DNA of 64,000 nucleotides from Pseudomonas sp. Au-Pse12. GTDB lineage: Bacteria; Pseudomonadota; Gammaproteobacteria; Pseudomonadales; Pseudomonadaceae. The stretch's first letter is position 1; each line of letters starts with the position of its first letter. A model generated the notes under the pieces. The model had not been told where the DNA came from. It was given only the letters and a program-made list of their open reading frames with translations, and searched no databases. Positions 52,183 through 60,793 of this stretch are shown here, piece after piece. The DNA lies in contig NZ_JAJTTH010000006.1 in the NCBI RefSeq assembly GCF_021341665.1, positions 186,001 to 250,000 on the forward strand. The letters are read 5' to 3'. A program made the position numbers and the translations under genes.

Positions 52183-53783
52183 AGCTGCTTGCCGTCCGCC
52201 GTCTGTTGCGCATCCAGCGCGTCGTGATCCGCTACCGCCTCGATGACCTGCTGTTCGCCCTGCCCCTGCCCTGGTTTCTCCTGGCCCTGCGCTTCGCCCT
52301 GCCCTGGCGCTGGTTCCCGCGCAAGCCGCTGGACCTGAGCCGTGGTGCCCGCCTGCGCCTGGCGCTGCAGGACCTGGGGCCGATCTTCATCAAGTTCGGG
52401 CAGATCCTCTCCACCCGCCGCGACCTGCTGCCGGAAGACATCGCCGACGAGCTGATGCTGCTGCAGGACCGGGTGCCGCCCTTCGACTCGCAAAAGTCCG
52501 TGGCCCTGATCGAAGAACAACTGGGCAAGAAGATCAGCGACGTGTTCAGCCGCTTTGACATCGACCCCCTGGCCTCGGCCTCGGTGGCCCAGGTCCACGC
52601 CGCCAAGCTCAAGACCGGTGAAGAAGTGGTGGTCAAGGTGATCCGCCCCGGGCTCAAACCGATCATCGCCCAGGACCTGGCGTGGCTGTTCATCCTCGCC
52701 CGCGCCGCGGAAAAGCTCTCTGCCGACGCGCGCCTGCTGCACCCGGTGGACGTGGTCAGCGACTACGAGAAAACCATCTACGACGAGCTCGACCTGCTGC
52801 GCGAGGCGGCCAACGCCAGCCAGCTCAAGCGCAACTTCGAAGGTTCGCCGCTGCTTTATGTGCCCCAGGTCTACTGGGACTGGTGCCGGCCGAAAGTGCT
52901 GGTGATGGAGCGCATCTACGGCATTCAGGTGACCGACCTGGCCACCCTGGCCGACCAGCGCACCGACATGAAGATGCTCGCCGAGCGCGGCGTGGAGATC
53001 TTCTTCACCCAGGTGTTCCGCGACAGTTTCTTCCACGCCGACATGCACCCGGGCAACATCTTCGTCAGCACCGTGCAGCCCTGGAGCCCGCAGTACATTG
53101 CCATCGACTGTGGCATCGTCGGCAGCCTGACCCCGGAAGACCAGGATTACCTGGCACGCAACCTGTTCGCCTTCTTCAAGCGCGACTACCGTCGCGTGGC
53201 CCAGTTGCACATCGACTCCGGCTGGGTCCCGGCAGAAACCAAGCTCAACGAATTCGAGGCGGCGATCCGCACCGTGTGCGAGCCGATCTTCGAAAAGCCG
53301 CTGAAGGACATTTCCTTTGGCCAGGTGCTGATGCGCCTGTTCCAGACCGCCCGGCGCTTCAACATGGAAGTGCAGCCGCAACTGGTGCTGCTGCAGAAAA
53401 CCCTGCTCAACATCGAGGGCCTGGGGCGCCAGCTGTACCCGGAACTGGACCTGTGGAACACCGCGCAGCCCTTCCTCGAACGCTGGATGCGCGAACGGGT
53501 CAGCCCCAAGGCCGTGCTCGGCAATATCCACAGCCAGATCGAACAACTGCCGCACCTGGCCAACATGACCCGCGACCTGCTGGAACGCATGTCGCAGCCA
53601 CACGCTGCCGACCCTCCGGCGCCCTGGCACAAGCGCAAGGACGACTGGTTCCTGCGCCTGCTGGGCACCGCCCATCTGGGTGGCGGCGCCGTTCTGGCCG
53701 CCGGTGGTCCGCTGCATGAGCTGGGGCACTGGCCTGCTGGCATCATGATTGCGGTCGGTTTGTATCTGATCGTTCGCCGATAG
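52179..53783 (+). CDS. ubiB: UbiB atypical kinase/ATPase for ubiquinone synthesis (534 aa)
   Basis: The ABC1/ADCK fold is shown by the KxGQ motif in PIFIKFGQILSTRRDLLPED, the A-rich loop DPLASASVAQVHAAKL, MHPGNIFVS and DCGIVG for nucleotide and metal. Two C-terminal membrane helices (AVLAAGGPLHELGHWPAGIM and following) anchor it. It probably extracts or delivers lipid ubiquinone precursors. Full length. Confidence 0.97.
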   Translation: MKLLAVRRLLRIQRVVIRYRLDDLLFALPLPWFLLALRFALPWRWFPRKPLDLSRGARLRLALQDLGPIFIKFGQILSTRRDLLPEDIADELMLLQDRVPPFDSQKSVALIEEQLGKKISDVFSRFDIDPLASASVAQVHAAKLKTGEEVVVKVIRPGLKPIIAQDLAWLFILARAAEKLSADARLLHPVDVVSDYEKTIYDELDLLREAANASQLKRNFEGSPLLYVPQVYWDWCRPKVLVMERIYGIQVTDLATLADQRTDMKMLAERGVEIFFTQVFRDSFFHADMHPGNIFVSTVQPWSPQYIAIDCGIVGSLTPEDQDYLARNLFAFFKRDYRRVAQLHIDSGWVPAETKLNEFEAAIRTVCEPIFEKPLKDISFGQVLMRLFQTARRFNMEVQPQLVLLQKTLLNIEGLGRQLYPELDLWNTAQPFLERWMRERVSPKAVLGNIHSQIEQLPHLANMTRDLLERMSQPHAADPPAPWHKRKDDWFLRLLGTAHLGGGAVLAAGGPLHELGHWPAGIMIAVGLYLIVRR

Positions 53784-53863
53784 CCAGTGGCGCGACCTGC
53801 TGGCAAACTGTCGAAATAGCCGAGGCGTCACCAGCGGGTTGCGCCCGGTTGTCGGAGTCGAAA

Positions 53864-54256
53864 ATGAAAGATTGGCTGGACCAGATCAAATGGGACGCGG
53901 ACGGCCTGGTGCCGGCCATCGCCCAGGACCACAAGACCGGGCGCGTGCTGATGATGGCCTGGATGAACCGCGAGGCCCTGAGCCTGACCGCCGCCGAGAA
54001 CCGCGCCATTTATTGGTCACGTTCCCGTGGCAAGCTATGGCGCAAGGGCGAAGAGTCCGGGCACGTGCAGAAACTGCATGAGATGCGCCTGGACTGCGAC
54101 GCGGACGTGATCATCCTGATGGTCGAGCAGATCGGCGACATTGCCTGTCACACCGGCCGCCACAGCTGTTTCTACCGCGTCTATGAAGACGGCGAGTGGA
54201 AAACCGTCGAACCGGTCCTCAAGGACCCGCACGCGATTTATTCTGCAGGACACTGA
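53864..54256 (+). CDS. hisI: phosphoribosyl-AMP cyclohydrolase (130 aa)
   Basis: The start is ATG 53864 (MKDWLDQIKWDADGLVPAIA) with GGAG at 53854-53857. The metal-binding DCDAD in EMRLDCDADVIILMVEQ and CHTGRHSCFYR hold the catalytic Cys/His set. It opens the purine ring in histidine synthesis (step 3). The stand-alone HisI and HisE are adjacent here rather than fused; hisE starts 1 base after the stop. Confidence 0.97.
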   Translation: MKDWLDQIKWDADGLVPAIAQDHKTGRVLMMAWMNREALSLTAAENRAIYWSRSRGKLWRKGEESGHVQKLHEMRLDCDADVIILMVEQIGDIACHTGRHSCFYRVYEDGEWKTVEPVLKDPHAIYSAGH

Positions 54257-54257
54257 C

Positions 54258-54590
54258 ATGAGCGATACCCTCACCCGTCTGGCCCAAGTGCTGGAAGAGC
54301 GTAAAGACGCCGCAGCCGACAGCTCCTACGTGGCCAGCCTGTATCACAAGGGCCTGAACAAGATTCTGGAAAAAGTCGGCGAAGAGTCGGTGGAAACCAT
54401 CATTGCCGCCAAGGACGCCGCCATCAGCGGCGACTGCAGCGATGTGATCTATGAAACCGCGGACCTGTGGTTCCATACCTTGGTCATGCTGGCGCAGCTG
54501 GGTCAGCACCCCCAGGCCGTGCTCGATGAGCTGGACCGCCGCTTCGGTCTGTCCGGACACGCCGAGAAAGCCTCGCGTCCGTCCGCCTGA
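54258..54590 (+). CDS. hisE: phosphoribosyl-ATP pyrophosphatase (110 aa)
   Basis: The start is ATG 54258 (MSDTLTRLAQVLEERKDAAA). EEVGEES-type MazG-like motif is seen as KVGEESVETIIAAKD, and DLWFHTLVMLAQLG follows. It hydrolyses phosphoribosyl-ATP to the monophosphate (histidine step 2). It is followed after 25 bases by tatA on the same strand. Confidence 0.97.
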   Translation: MSDTLTRLAQVLEERKDAAADSSYVASLYHKGLNKILEKVGEESVETIIAAKDAAISGDCSDVIYETADLWFHTLVMLAQLGQHPQAVLDELDRRFGLSGHAEKASRPSA

Positions 54591-54615
54591 ACAACTTTCT
54601 AAGAGGAAACGCAGC

Positions 54616-54897
54616 ATGGGCATTTTTGACTGGAAACACTGGATCGTCATCCTGGTGGTCGTGGTACTGGTATTCGGCACCAAGAAGCTCAAGAACCTGG
54701 GCACCGACGTCGGCGAATCGATCAAGGGCTTTCGCAAGGCCATGAACGACGACGAAAAACCTGCCGAACCCGTTGTACCGCCAGCCGCGCAGCCCGTGCC
54801 ACCGGTTCAGCCACAGCAAAGCGCTCCGCTGAACCAGCCGCACACCATCGACGTGCAGGCACAAAAAGTCGAAGAGCCGACCCGCAAAGACTCGTGA
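54616..54897 (+). CDS. tatA: twin-arginine translocase subunit TatA (93 aa)
   Basis: N-terminal membrane helix (WKHWIVILVVVVLVFGTKKL) followed by an amphipathic helix (GTDVGESIKGFRKAMNDDEK) and an acidic/proline-rich tail is the TatA layout; AGAGGAAA-type ribosome site before ATG 54616. TatA oligomers form the passage for folded Tat substrates. First gene of tatABC. Confidence 0.97.
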   Translation: MGIFDWKHWIVILVVVVLVFGTKKLKNLGTDVGESIKGFRKAMNDDEKPAEPVVPPAAQPVPPVQPQQSAPLNQPHTIDVQAQKVEEPTRKDS

Positions 54898-54907
54898 GCA
54901 CTGACTA

Positions 54908-55360
54908 ATGTTTGGTATCAGCTTCTCTGAACTGCTGCTGGTGGGCCTGGTGGCCCTGCTGGTGCTCGGCCCCGAGCGCCTGCCTGGCGCGGCGCGTACC
55001 GCCGGCCTGTGGGTCGGGCGCCTGAAGCGCAGCTTCAACGCGATAAAACAGGAAGTTGAACGTGAGATCGGGGCCGACGAGATCCGTCGGCAACTGCACA
55101 ACGAGCACATTCTGTCCCTGGAACAGGAGGCGCGGAAAATCCTCGCCCCGACCCAGCAGCAACCGACGCCCGTGGAGCCTGTGGCCGAGCAGACGATCCA
55201 CGCGCCAGGCACCGCGCCGCTGGCCGAAGCCTCGCCTGTCAGCGAGGTGCCCGCCCCCGCGGCACCAACATCGGCACCGACCGCAGAGCCAGCAGCCCCG
55301 GTGGCAACACCCGCCACCACGGCCTCCCACGACTCCACCTTGCCGCCGCGAGCACCATGA
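54908..55360 (+). CDS. tatB: twin-arginine translocase subunit TatB (150 aa)
   Basis: MFGISFSELLLVGLVALLVL then GPERLPGAARTAGLWVGRLK is the TatB signature with the conserved Glu8 and Pro. A long Pro/Ala-rich C-terminal tail follows. With TatC it forms the receptor for twin-arginine signal peptides. It overlaps tatC by 4 bases. Confidence 0.97.
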   Translation: MFGISFSELLLVGLVALLVLGPERLPGAARTAGLWVGRLKRSFNAIKQEVEREIGADEIRRQLHNEHILSLEQEARKILAPTQQQPTPVEPVAEQTIHAPGTAPLAEASPVSEVPAPAAPTSAPTAEPAAPVATPATTASHDSTLPPRAP

Positions 55361-56151
55361 GCGATATCCCAGAGAACGACCAACACATGCCGCTGGTATC
55401 GCACCTCACCGAGTTGCGTACCCGCCTGCTGCGCTGCGTAGCGGCGATCTTCATCATCTTCGCCGGGTTGTTCGCCTTCACCCAGCAGATCTACACCATC
55501 GTCTCCACGCCACTGCGCCAGTACCTGCCAGTCGGCGCGACGATGATTGCCACCGACGTCGCCTCGCCGTTTCTCACGCCGTTGAAGCTGACGATGATGG
55601 TCTCGCTGTTCCTGGCCATTCCGGTGATCCTGCACCAGATCTGGGGCTTTATCGCACCCGGCCTGTACAAGCATGAGAAGCGCATTGCCGTGCCCTTGCT
55701 GGTGTCGAGCATCCTGCTGTTCTACATCGGCATGGCGTTCGCCTACTTCCTGGTGTTCCCGCTGATCTTCAAGTTCTTCGCCGCCGCCACCCCGGCCGGC
55801 GTGGAAATGATGACCGATATCACCAGCTACCTCGATTTCGTCATGACCCTGTTCTTCGCCTTCGGCGTGGCCTTCGAAATCCCGGTGGCCGTGGTCCTGC
55901 TGGTGTGGATCGGCGTGGTCAACGTGGCGTACCTGCGCAAGATCCGCCCCTATGTGATCATCGGCTGCTTCGTGGTGGGGATGATCCTCACGCCGCCGGA
56001 CATCTTTTCGCAAACCTTGCTGGCCGTCCCCATGTGGCTGCTGTTCGAGATCGGCGTGCTGTTCGGCGGGCTGATCAGCAAGCGTGGCGAGCATCCGGAC
56101 GATGCACCGACTGACGACCACAACGACCAGCCGCCAGCGACCCAAGCGTGA
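55357..56151 (+). CDS. tatC: twin-arginine translocase subunit TatC (264 aa)
   Basis: Six membrane helices; the N-terminal MPLVSHLTELRTRLLRC holds the conserved Glu and Arg that bind the RR signal, and FGVAFEIPVAVVLLVWIG contains the conserved Glu of helix 4. Core of the receptor complex. The stop codon overlaps the rsmE GTG start by 4 bases. Confidence 0.98.
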   Translation: MSDIPENDQHMPLVSHLTELRTRLLRCVAAIFIIFAGLFAFTQQIYTIVSTPLRQYLPVGATMIATDVASPFLTPLKLTMMVSLFLAIPVILHQIWGFIAPGLYKHEKRIAVPLLVSSILLFYIGMAFAYFLVFPLIFKFFAAATPAGVEMMTDITSYLDFVMTLFFAFGVAFEIPVAVVLLVWIGVVNVAYLRKIRPYVIIGCFVVGMILTPPDIFSQTLLAVPMWLLFEIGVLFGGLISKRGEHPDDAPTDDHNDQPPATQA

Positions 56152-56855
56152 ACCTGCTGCTTCTGGAGGAGGCCGACTTCATCGCGGCCGACCGAGTGGT
56201 GCTGCGCGATCGGCGCCTGACCCACATGCAGGAAGTGCATCGGGTAGCGGTAGGCGACAGCCTGCGCGTAGGGCGCCTTGGCGGCTTGATGGGTAGCGCA
56301 CAGGTACTGCGCCTGGAAGCACGCGAAGCCGAGCTGCAAGTCACCCTGGAGCAAGCGCCACCGGCCAAGCTGCCGCTGACCCTGGTACTGGCCCTGCCGC
56401 GGCCGAAGATGCTGCGCCGGGTATTCCAGACCGTGGCCAGCATGGGCGTGCCACGGCTGGTGCTGGTCAACAGCTACCGGGTCGAGAAGAGTTTCTGGCA
56501 GACCCCGTTCCTTGAACCTGAAGCCATTCGCGAACAACTGGTCCTTGGCCTGGAGCAGGCGCGTGACAGCGTACTGCCGGACGTGGTCATCGAGAAACGC
56601 TTCAAGCCCTTCGTTGAAGACCGCTTGCCCGCCTTGAGTGCCGGCACCCTGGGATTGGTGGGCCACCCAGGCCAGTACCCGCCTTGCCCACGCGGCCTGG
56701 ATCAGCCGGTGACCCTGGCCATCGGCCCGGAAGGCGGCTGGATTCCCTACGAGATCGACCTGCTGGGCAAGGCCGGATTGCAACCGGTACAACTCGGCGA
56801 ACGCATCCTGCGAGTGGAAACCGCCGTCACCGCCCTTCTTGCCCGCCTGTTCTGA
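56148..56855 (+). CDS. rsmE: 16S rRNA m3U1498 methyltransferase (235 aa)
   Basis: GTG start at 56148, coupled to tatC. N-terminal PUA-like domain (EADFIAADRVVLRDRRLTHM) and a C-terminal SPOUT knot with the SAM-binding ending LAIGPEGGWIPYEIDLLGKA and LGERILRVETAVTALLARL. It methylates N3 of U1498 in 16S rRNA. Length is normal. Confidence 0.96.
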   Translation: MNLLLLEEADFIAADRVVLRDRRLTHMQEVHRVAVGDSLRVGRLGGLMGSAQVLRLEAREAELQVTLEQAPPAKLPLTLVLALPRPKMLRRVFQTVASMGVPRLVLVNSYRVEKSFWQTPFLEPEAIREQLVLGLEQARDSVLPDVVIEKRFKPFVEDRLPALSAGTLGLVGHPGQYPPCPRGLDQPVTLAIGPEGGWIPYEIDLLGKAGLQPVQLGERILRVETAVTALLARLF

Positions 56856-56978
56856 GGTTCGACCCGGCGCCAGCCGGGCCTGCCGCCAGTAATGGCAAAT
56901 CGCTATTTCGCTACAGAACCCGGGGTTCCCGCCGATAGCCTATGGTTAAGCCCATATTGCTAAAAGGGAGTTCGCAGC

Positions 56979-58895
56979 ATGTACCGTTGGCTAGCCAAAA
57001 ACCTCGGAAACTTGAGCGTCAGCCTGAAGCTCGGCATCGGCTTCGGCCTGGTACTGCTGCTGACCCTGGTGATCACAGCCACCGGCTGGACAGGCCTGGG
57101 CGGGGTGATTGATCGCGGCGACAAACTGGGCAATATCTCCACCCTCTACGCCATGACCAAGGACCTGCGGATCGCCCGTCTCAACTACGAGATGCTCCAC
57201 GGCGAACAGGGCCCCACCGCAGTCAACGACACGCTCAAACAGCTCGACGAAGGCCTGCAAGCGGCTCGCGCGCAATTGCAGCAACCCGAAAGCATCGCCA
57301 TGGTCGAGCAGCAACTGGAAGCCGTCGCCGAGTACCACAGGGCCTTTAACGACATGACCCAAGCCACCGCCGCCCGCGAGGCCGCCCGCTCGCAGCTCGG
57401 TGCCAGCGCGGACAATGCCGTGGCTCGAGTGGCCGAAGTCGAGAAGTCGCTGCTGCAAGGCGACAGCGTGGCTCAGTTCAACAACGTCATCGACCTCTCC
57501 AAGCTGATCCAGCAGGCGCGTTTCCAGGTTCGCGGCTACACCTACAGCGGCAAGCCCGAAGCCAAGCAGCCGGCCCTGGACGCCATCGACAACGCCCTGA
57601 ACAACCTCACCAGCCTGCCCACGCGCCTGCCGGACCAGCACCTTGCCAACCTGCAACAGGCCAGCGACTCGCTCAAGGCCTACCGCGCCGCCGTCAGCGC
57701 CTTCAGCGACTCCGAGGAAGCCAGCGCCGCCGCCCTCAAGCGCATGGCCGCCCAGGGCGACCGGCTGATGAGCCTGAGCAAGCAACTGACCGTCACGCAG
57801 ACCGCCAAGCGTGACAGCGAAGCCAGCCAAGCCAAGAGCACCCTGTTGATCGCCACCCTGCTGGCCCTGGTATTCGGCCTGATCGCCGCCTGGGCCATTA
57901 CCCGGCAGATCATCCAGCCCCTGCAACAGACCCTCAAGGCCGCCGAACGAGTGGCTTCCGGCGACCTCAGCCAGGACCTGACGGTAGACCGGCGCGACGA
58001 GCTGGGCCAACTACAGAAGGCCATGCAGCGCATGACCCTGGGCCTGCGGGAGTTGATTGGCGGCATCAGCGACGGCGTGACCCAGATCGCCAGCGCCGCC
58101 GAGCAACTGTCCGCCGTCACCGAGCAGACCAGCGCCGGGGTCAACAGCCAGAAGGTCGAGACCGACCAGGTGGCCACCGCCATGAATGAAATGGCCGCCA
58201 CGGTGCAGGAAGTCGCGCGCAACGCCGAAGAGGCTTCGGAAGCCGCAGTAGCCGCCGACCAGCAGGCACGCGAAGGTGATCGCGTGGTCAACGAAGCCAT
58301 CGCCCAGATCGAGCGCCTGGCCAGCGAGGTGGGCCATTCCACCGAAGCCATGGGCCTCCTCAAGCAGGAAAGCGACAAGATCGGCAGCGTGCTGGACGTG
58401 ATCAAATCCGTGGCCCAGCAGACCAACCTGCTGGCCCTCAACGCCGCCATCGAAGCGGCGCGGGCCGGTGAAGCCGGGCGTGGTTTTGCCGTGGTGGCGG
58501 ACGAAGTGCGCAGCCTGGCGCAACGCACCCAGCAATCCACCGAAGAAATCGCCGAGTTGATCGTCGGCCTGCAAAGCGGCACCCAGCAGGTGGCCAGCAC
58601 CCTGGACACCAGCCGCAGCCTGAGCGACAGCAGCGTTGAGCTGACCCGCCGGGCCGGTGGCTCGCTGGAAAACATCACCCGCACCGTGTCGGCGATCCAG
58701 GCGATGAACCAGCAGATCGCCGCCGCTGCCGAGCAGCAGAGCGCCGTGGCCGAGGAGATCAACCGCAGCGTGTTGAATGTGCGTGATGTGTCCGAACAGA
58801 CGTCATCGGCCAGCGAGGAAACCGCGGCCTCCAGCGCCGAGCTGGCGCGGTTGGGGATTCACTTGCAGAGCCTGGTGGGGCGCTTCCGGGTCTGA
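56979..58895 (+). CDS. methyl-accepting chemotaxis protein with HBM-type sensor domain (638 aa)
   Basis: TM1 (about residues 17-38), a periplasmic all-helical ligand domain of about 247 residues, TM2 (287-308), HAMP, and a cytoplasmic signalling domain with the conserved hairpin VAQQTNLLALNAAIEAARAG. The size and helix content of the sensor are those of helical bimodular (HBM) receptors such as P. putida McpS and P. aeruginosa McpK. The same genomic position (rsmE to the ABC transporter) holds mcpK (alpha-ketoglutarate) in P. aeruginosa, so an organic-acid ligand is likely. No C-terminal CheR pentapeptide. Confidence 0.9.
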   Translation: MYRWLAKNLGNLSVSLKLGIGFGLVLLLTLVITATGWTGLGGVIDRGDKLGNISTLYAMTKDLRIARLNYEMLHGEQGPTAVNDTLKQLDEGLQAARAQLQQPESIAMVEQQLEAVAEYHRAFNDMTQATAAREAARSQLGASADNAVARVAEVEKSLLQGDSVAQFNNVIDLSKLIQQARFQVRGYTYSGKPEAKQPALDAIDNALNNLTSLPTRLPDQHLANLQQASDSLKAYRAAVSAFSDSEEASAAALKRMAAQGDRLMSLSKQLTVTQTAKRDSEASQAKSTLLIATLLALVFGLIAAWAITRQIIQPLQQTLKAAERVASGDLSQDLTVDRRDELGQLQKAMQRMTLGLRELIGGISDGVTQIASAAEQLSAVTEQTSAGVNSQKVETDQVATAMNEMAATVQEVARNAEEASEAAVAADQQAREGDRVVNEAIAQIERLASEVGHSTEAMGLLKQESDKIGSVLDVIKSVAQQTNLLALNAAIEAARAGEAGRGFAVVADEVRSLAQRTQQSTEEIAELIVGLQSGTQQVASTLDTSRSLSDSSVELTRRAGGSLENITRTVSAIQAMNQQIAAAAEQQSAVAEEINRSVLNVRDVSEQTSSASEETAASSAELARLGIHLQSLVGRFRV

Positions 58896-58900
58896 GCCGC

Positions 58901-58955
58901 TTCGCCGGCAAGCCGGCTCCTACAGGGAAATGCAGGAGCCGGCCTGTCGGCACAG
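58901..58955. repeat. REPIN between the chemoreceptor and ABC transporter genes
   Basis: TTCGCCGGCAAGCCGGCTCC then TACA at 58901-58924 and inverted TGCAGGAGCCGGCCTGTCGG at 58931-58950 form a pair with a 6-base spacer. Subtype GCCGGC. It fills the convergent gap (63 bases). Confidence 0.85.
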
Positions 58956-58958
58956 GCC

Positions 58959-59714
58959 TTACAGCACCTGACGCAGGAAAGCCTGGGCCCGTGGGTCTTT
59001 CGGTGCCTCGAAGAAGACATCCGGCGCCGCATCTTCCAGCAGCTTGCCGTGATCGAAGAACAGCACCCGATCCGCCACTTCCCGGGCGAACCCCATTTCG
59101 TGGGTGACGCACACCATGGTCATGCCTTCCAGGGCCAGGGTCTTCATCACGTCCAGCACCTCGCCGACCATTTCCGGGTCCAGCGCCGAGGTCGGCTCGT
59201 CGAACAGCATCACCTTGGGCTCCATCGCCAGGGCCCGGGCAATCGCCACCCGCTGCTGCTGGCCGCCGGAAAGCCGTGAAGGAAACTCGTGGGCCTTCTG
59301 TGCGATACCGACCTTCTCCAACAGCGCCAGGGCCTTGGCCTCGCGCTCCTGCTTGCCCCGCTTGCGCACCACCTTCTGCGCCAGGCAGAGGTTTTCCAGC
59401 ACGGTCATGTGGGGAAACAGATTGAAGTGCTGAAACACCATGCCGACTTCCCGGCGATAGGCGTTCACGTCGGTCTTGGGATCGGCCAGTTGCAGGCCGT
59501 CGATGCTCACCGAACCCGAATCGAACGCTTCCAGGCCATTGAGGCAGCGCAGGAAGGTCGACTTGCCGGAACCGGAAGGACCGATCACCACCAGCACCTC
59601 GCCCTTGGCCACTCGGGTGGTGACGTTATCCACCGCGCGCACCACCTGGCCGCGGGTGTCGAAGACTTTTACCAGATCGCGGACTTCAATCACTTTGCGC
59701 GAGCCTCCGCTCAA
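58959..59714 (-). CDS. polar amino acid ABC transporter ATP-binding subunit (251 aa)
   Basis: Walker A GPSGSGKS, signature LSGGQQQR, Walker B VMLFDEP and the H-loop VTHEMGF are all present, in the GlnQ/HisP subfamily arrangement. It powers uptake through the permease encoded just upstream; the two genes overlap by 29 bases. Substrate cannot be read from this subunit. Confidence 0.95.
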   Translation of the reverse strand: MSGGSRKVIEVRDLVKVFDTRGQVVRAVDNVTTRVAKGEVLVVIGPSGSGKSTFLRCLNGLEAFDSGSVSIDGLQLADPKTDVNAYRREVGMVFQHFNLFPHMTVLENLCLAQKVVRKRGKQEREAKALALLEKVGIAQKAHEFPSRLSGGQQQRVAIARALAMEPKVMLFDEPTSALDPEMVGEVLDVMKTLALEGMTMVCVTHEMGFAREVADRVLFFDHGKLLEDAAPDVFFEAPKDPRAQAFLRQVL

Positions 59715-60648
59715 GCCGGCTGGCCATCTTCGACAGCGGCAGGTTGATCAACAAATACAGGCCCGCCACACAGAACAGGATCTCGAACGGCGAGAACGAG
59801 GTGGTGATGACTTCCCGGCCGCTCTTGAGCAGCTCGGTAATGGCAATCACCGACACCAGCGAGGTGTCCTTGACCAGGCTGATGAATTGCCCGGCCAGGG
59901 GCGGCAGCACCCGCTTGAAGGCCTGGGGCAGCACCACATGGCGCATCGACTGGCCAGCGCTGAGCCCCAGGGAGCGGGCGGCTTCGTTCTGGCCGCGGGC
60001 GATGGACTGCACCCCGGCGCGAACGATCTCCGCCACATAGGCCCCGGTGAACAGCGACAGCGCGGCGATCCCGGCGAACTCCCGGGACAGGTTGAGCACC
60101 GTGCCGATAAAGAAATAGAAGATGAAGATCTGCACCAGCAACGGCGTGCCGCGCACCAACTCGACATAGATCGTCGACAGGTCGCGCAGGGTCGGGTTGT
60201 TCGACAGCCGGCACAAGCCGGTGCCCAGGCCAATGAACAACCCCAGTACCCCGGACACCACCGATAACCACAAGGTGGTCCACAGGCCCCACAACAGCGG
60301 GCCCGCGGCCCAGTGCCGGGTCACGCCGATGACATCGCCTTCGGCCACGTCATCGCCGCTGGCCACCTGCAGGCTGCTTTCATCGACGCTCAGATGCTGC
60401 TCGGCACCGGAGTCACCGCGCAGCGTGACTTGAGCCTTGCCGCCCTGGCGCACAACCTCGGCGACGGTGGAGATTTCCGCCGCACGCTGGGACTCTTCGG
60501 CCTGATAGGCGAAGTACTGGGGGACACGGTTCCAGCGCCACTCGTAAGACATCAACGAGGTGGCGTAGTACAGCGCGCCGGCCAGACCGATCAGCACCAG
60601 CACGGTCAGCACGTGCCAGGGCCATTGGGCTTTCTTGTGTTTGTTCAC
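59686..60648 (-). CDS. polar amino acid ABC transporter permease with N-terminal extension (320 aa)
   Basis: The C-terminal 210 residues are a HisM/GlnP-type permease with the EAA loop (GQNEAARSLGLSAGQSMRHV). Before it lie a first membrane helix (residues about 12-31) and a soluble stretch of about 75 residues (YQAEESQRAAEISTVAEVVR) that is presumably periplasmic and not part of standard family members. It has five further helices. Only one permease gene is present, so it probably works as a homodimer. Confidence 0.9.
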   Translation of the reverse strand: MNKHKKAQWPWHVLTVLVLIGLAGALYYATSLMSYEWRWNRVPQYFAYQAEESQRAAEISTVAEVVRQGGKAQVTLRGDSGAEQHLSVDESSLQVASGDDVAEGDVIGVTRHWAAGPLLWGLWTTLWLSVVSGVLGLFIGLGTGLCRLSNNPTLRDLSTIYVELVRGTPLLVQIFIFYFFIGTVLNLSREFAGIAALSLFTGAYVAEIVRAGVQSIARGQNEAARSLGLSAGQSMRHVVLPQAFKRVLPPLAGQFISLVKDTSLVSVIAITELLKSGREVITTSFSPFEILFCVAGLYLLINLPLSKMASRLERRLAQSD

Positions 60649-60705
60649 TTTGCAGGTTCCAGCGGTTTGCAGCGGGGAGGTTCGGCAGAGCCCGGGCGGG
60701 CATCA

Positions 60706-60768
60706 TCACGAGCAAGCTCGTTCCTACAAAAACGCCGTACGTCCTGTAGGAGCGAGCTTGCTCGCGAT
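60706..60768. repeat. REPIN inside the ABC transporter operon
   Basis: TCACGAGCAAGCTCGTTCCT at 60706-60725 and inverted GTAGGAGCGAGCTTGCTCGC at 60746-60765 with a 20-base spacer. It lies between the binding-protein gene and the permease gene on one transcript. Same GCGAGC subtype as the copy inside the LolA-like gene. Confidence 0.9.
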
Positions 60769-60793
60769 CAACCACAAATCAGTTGCCTGACAC

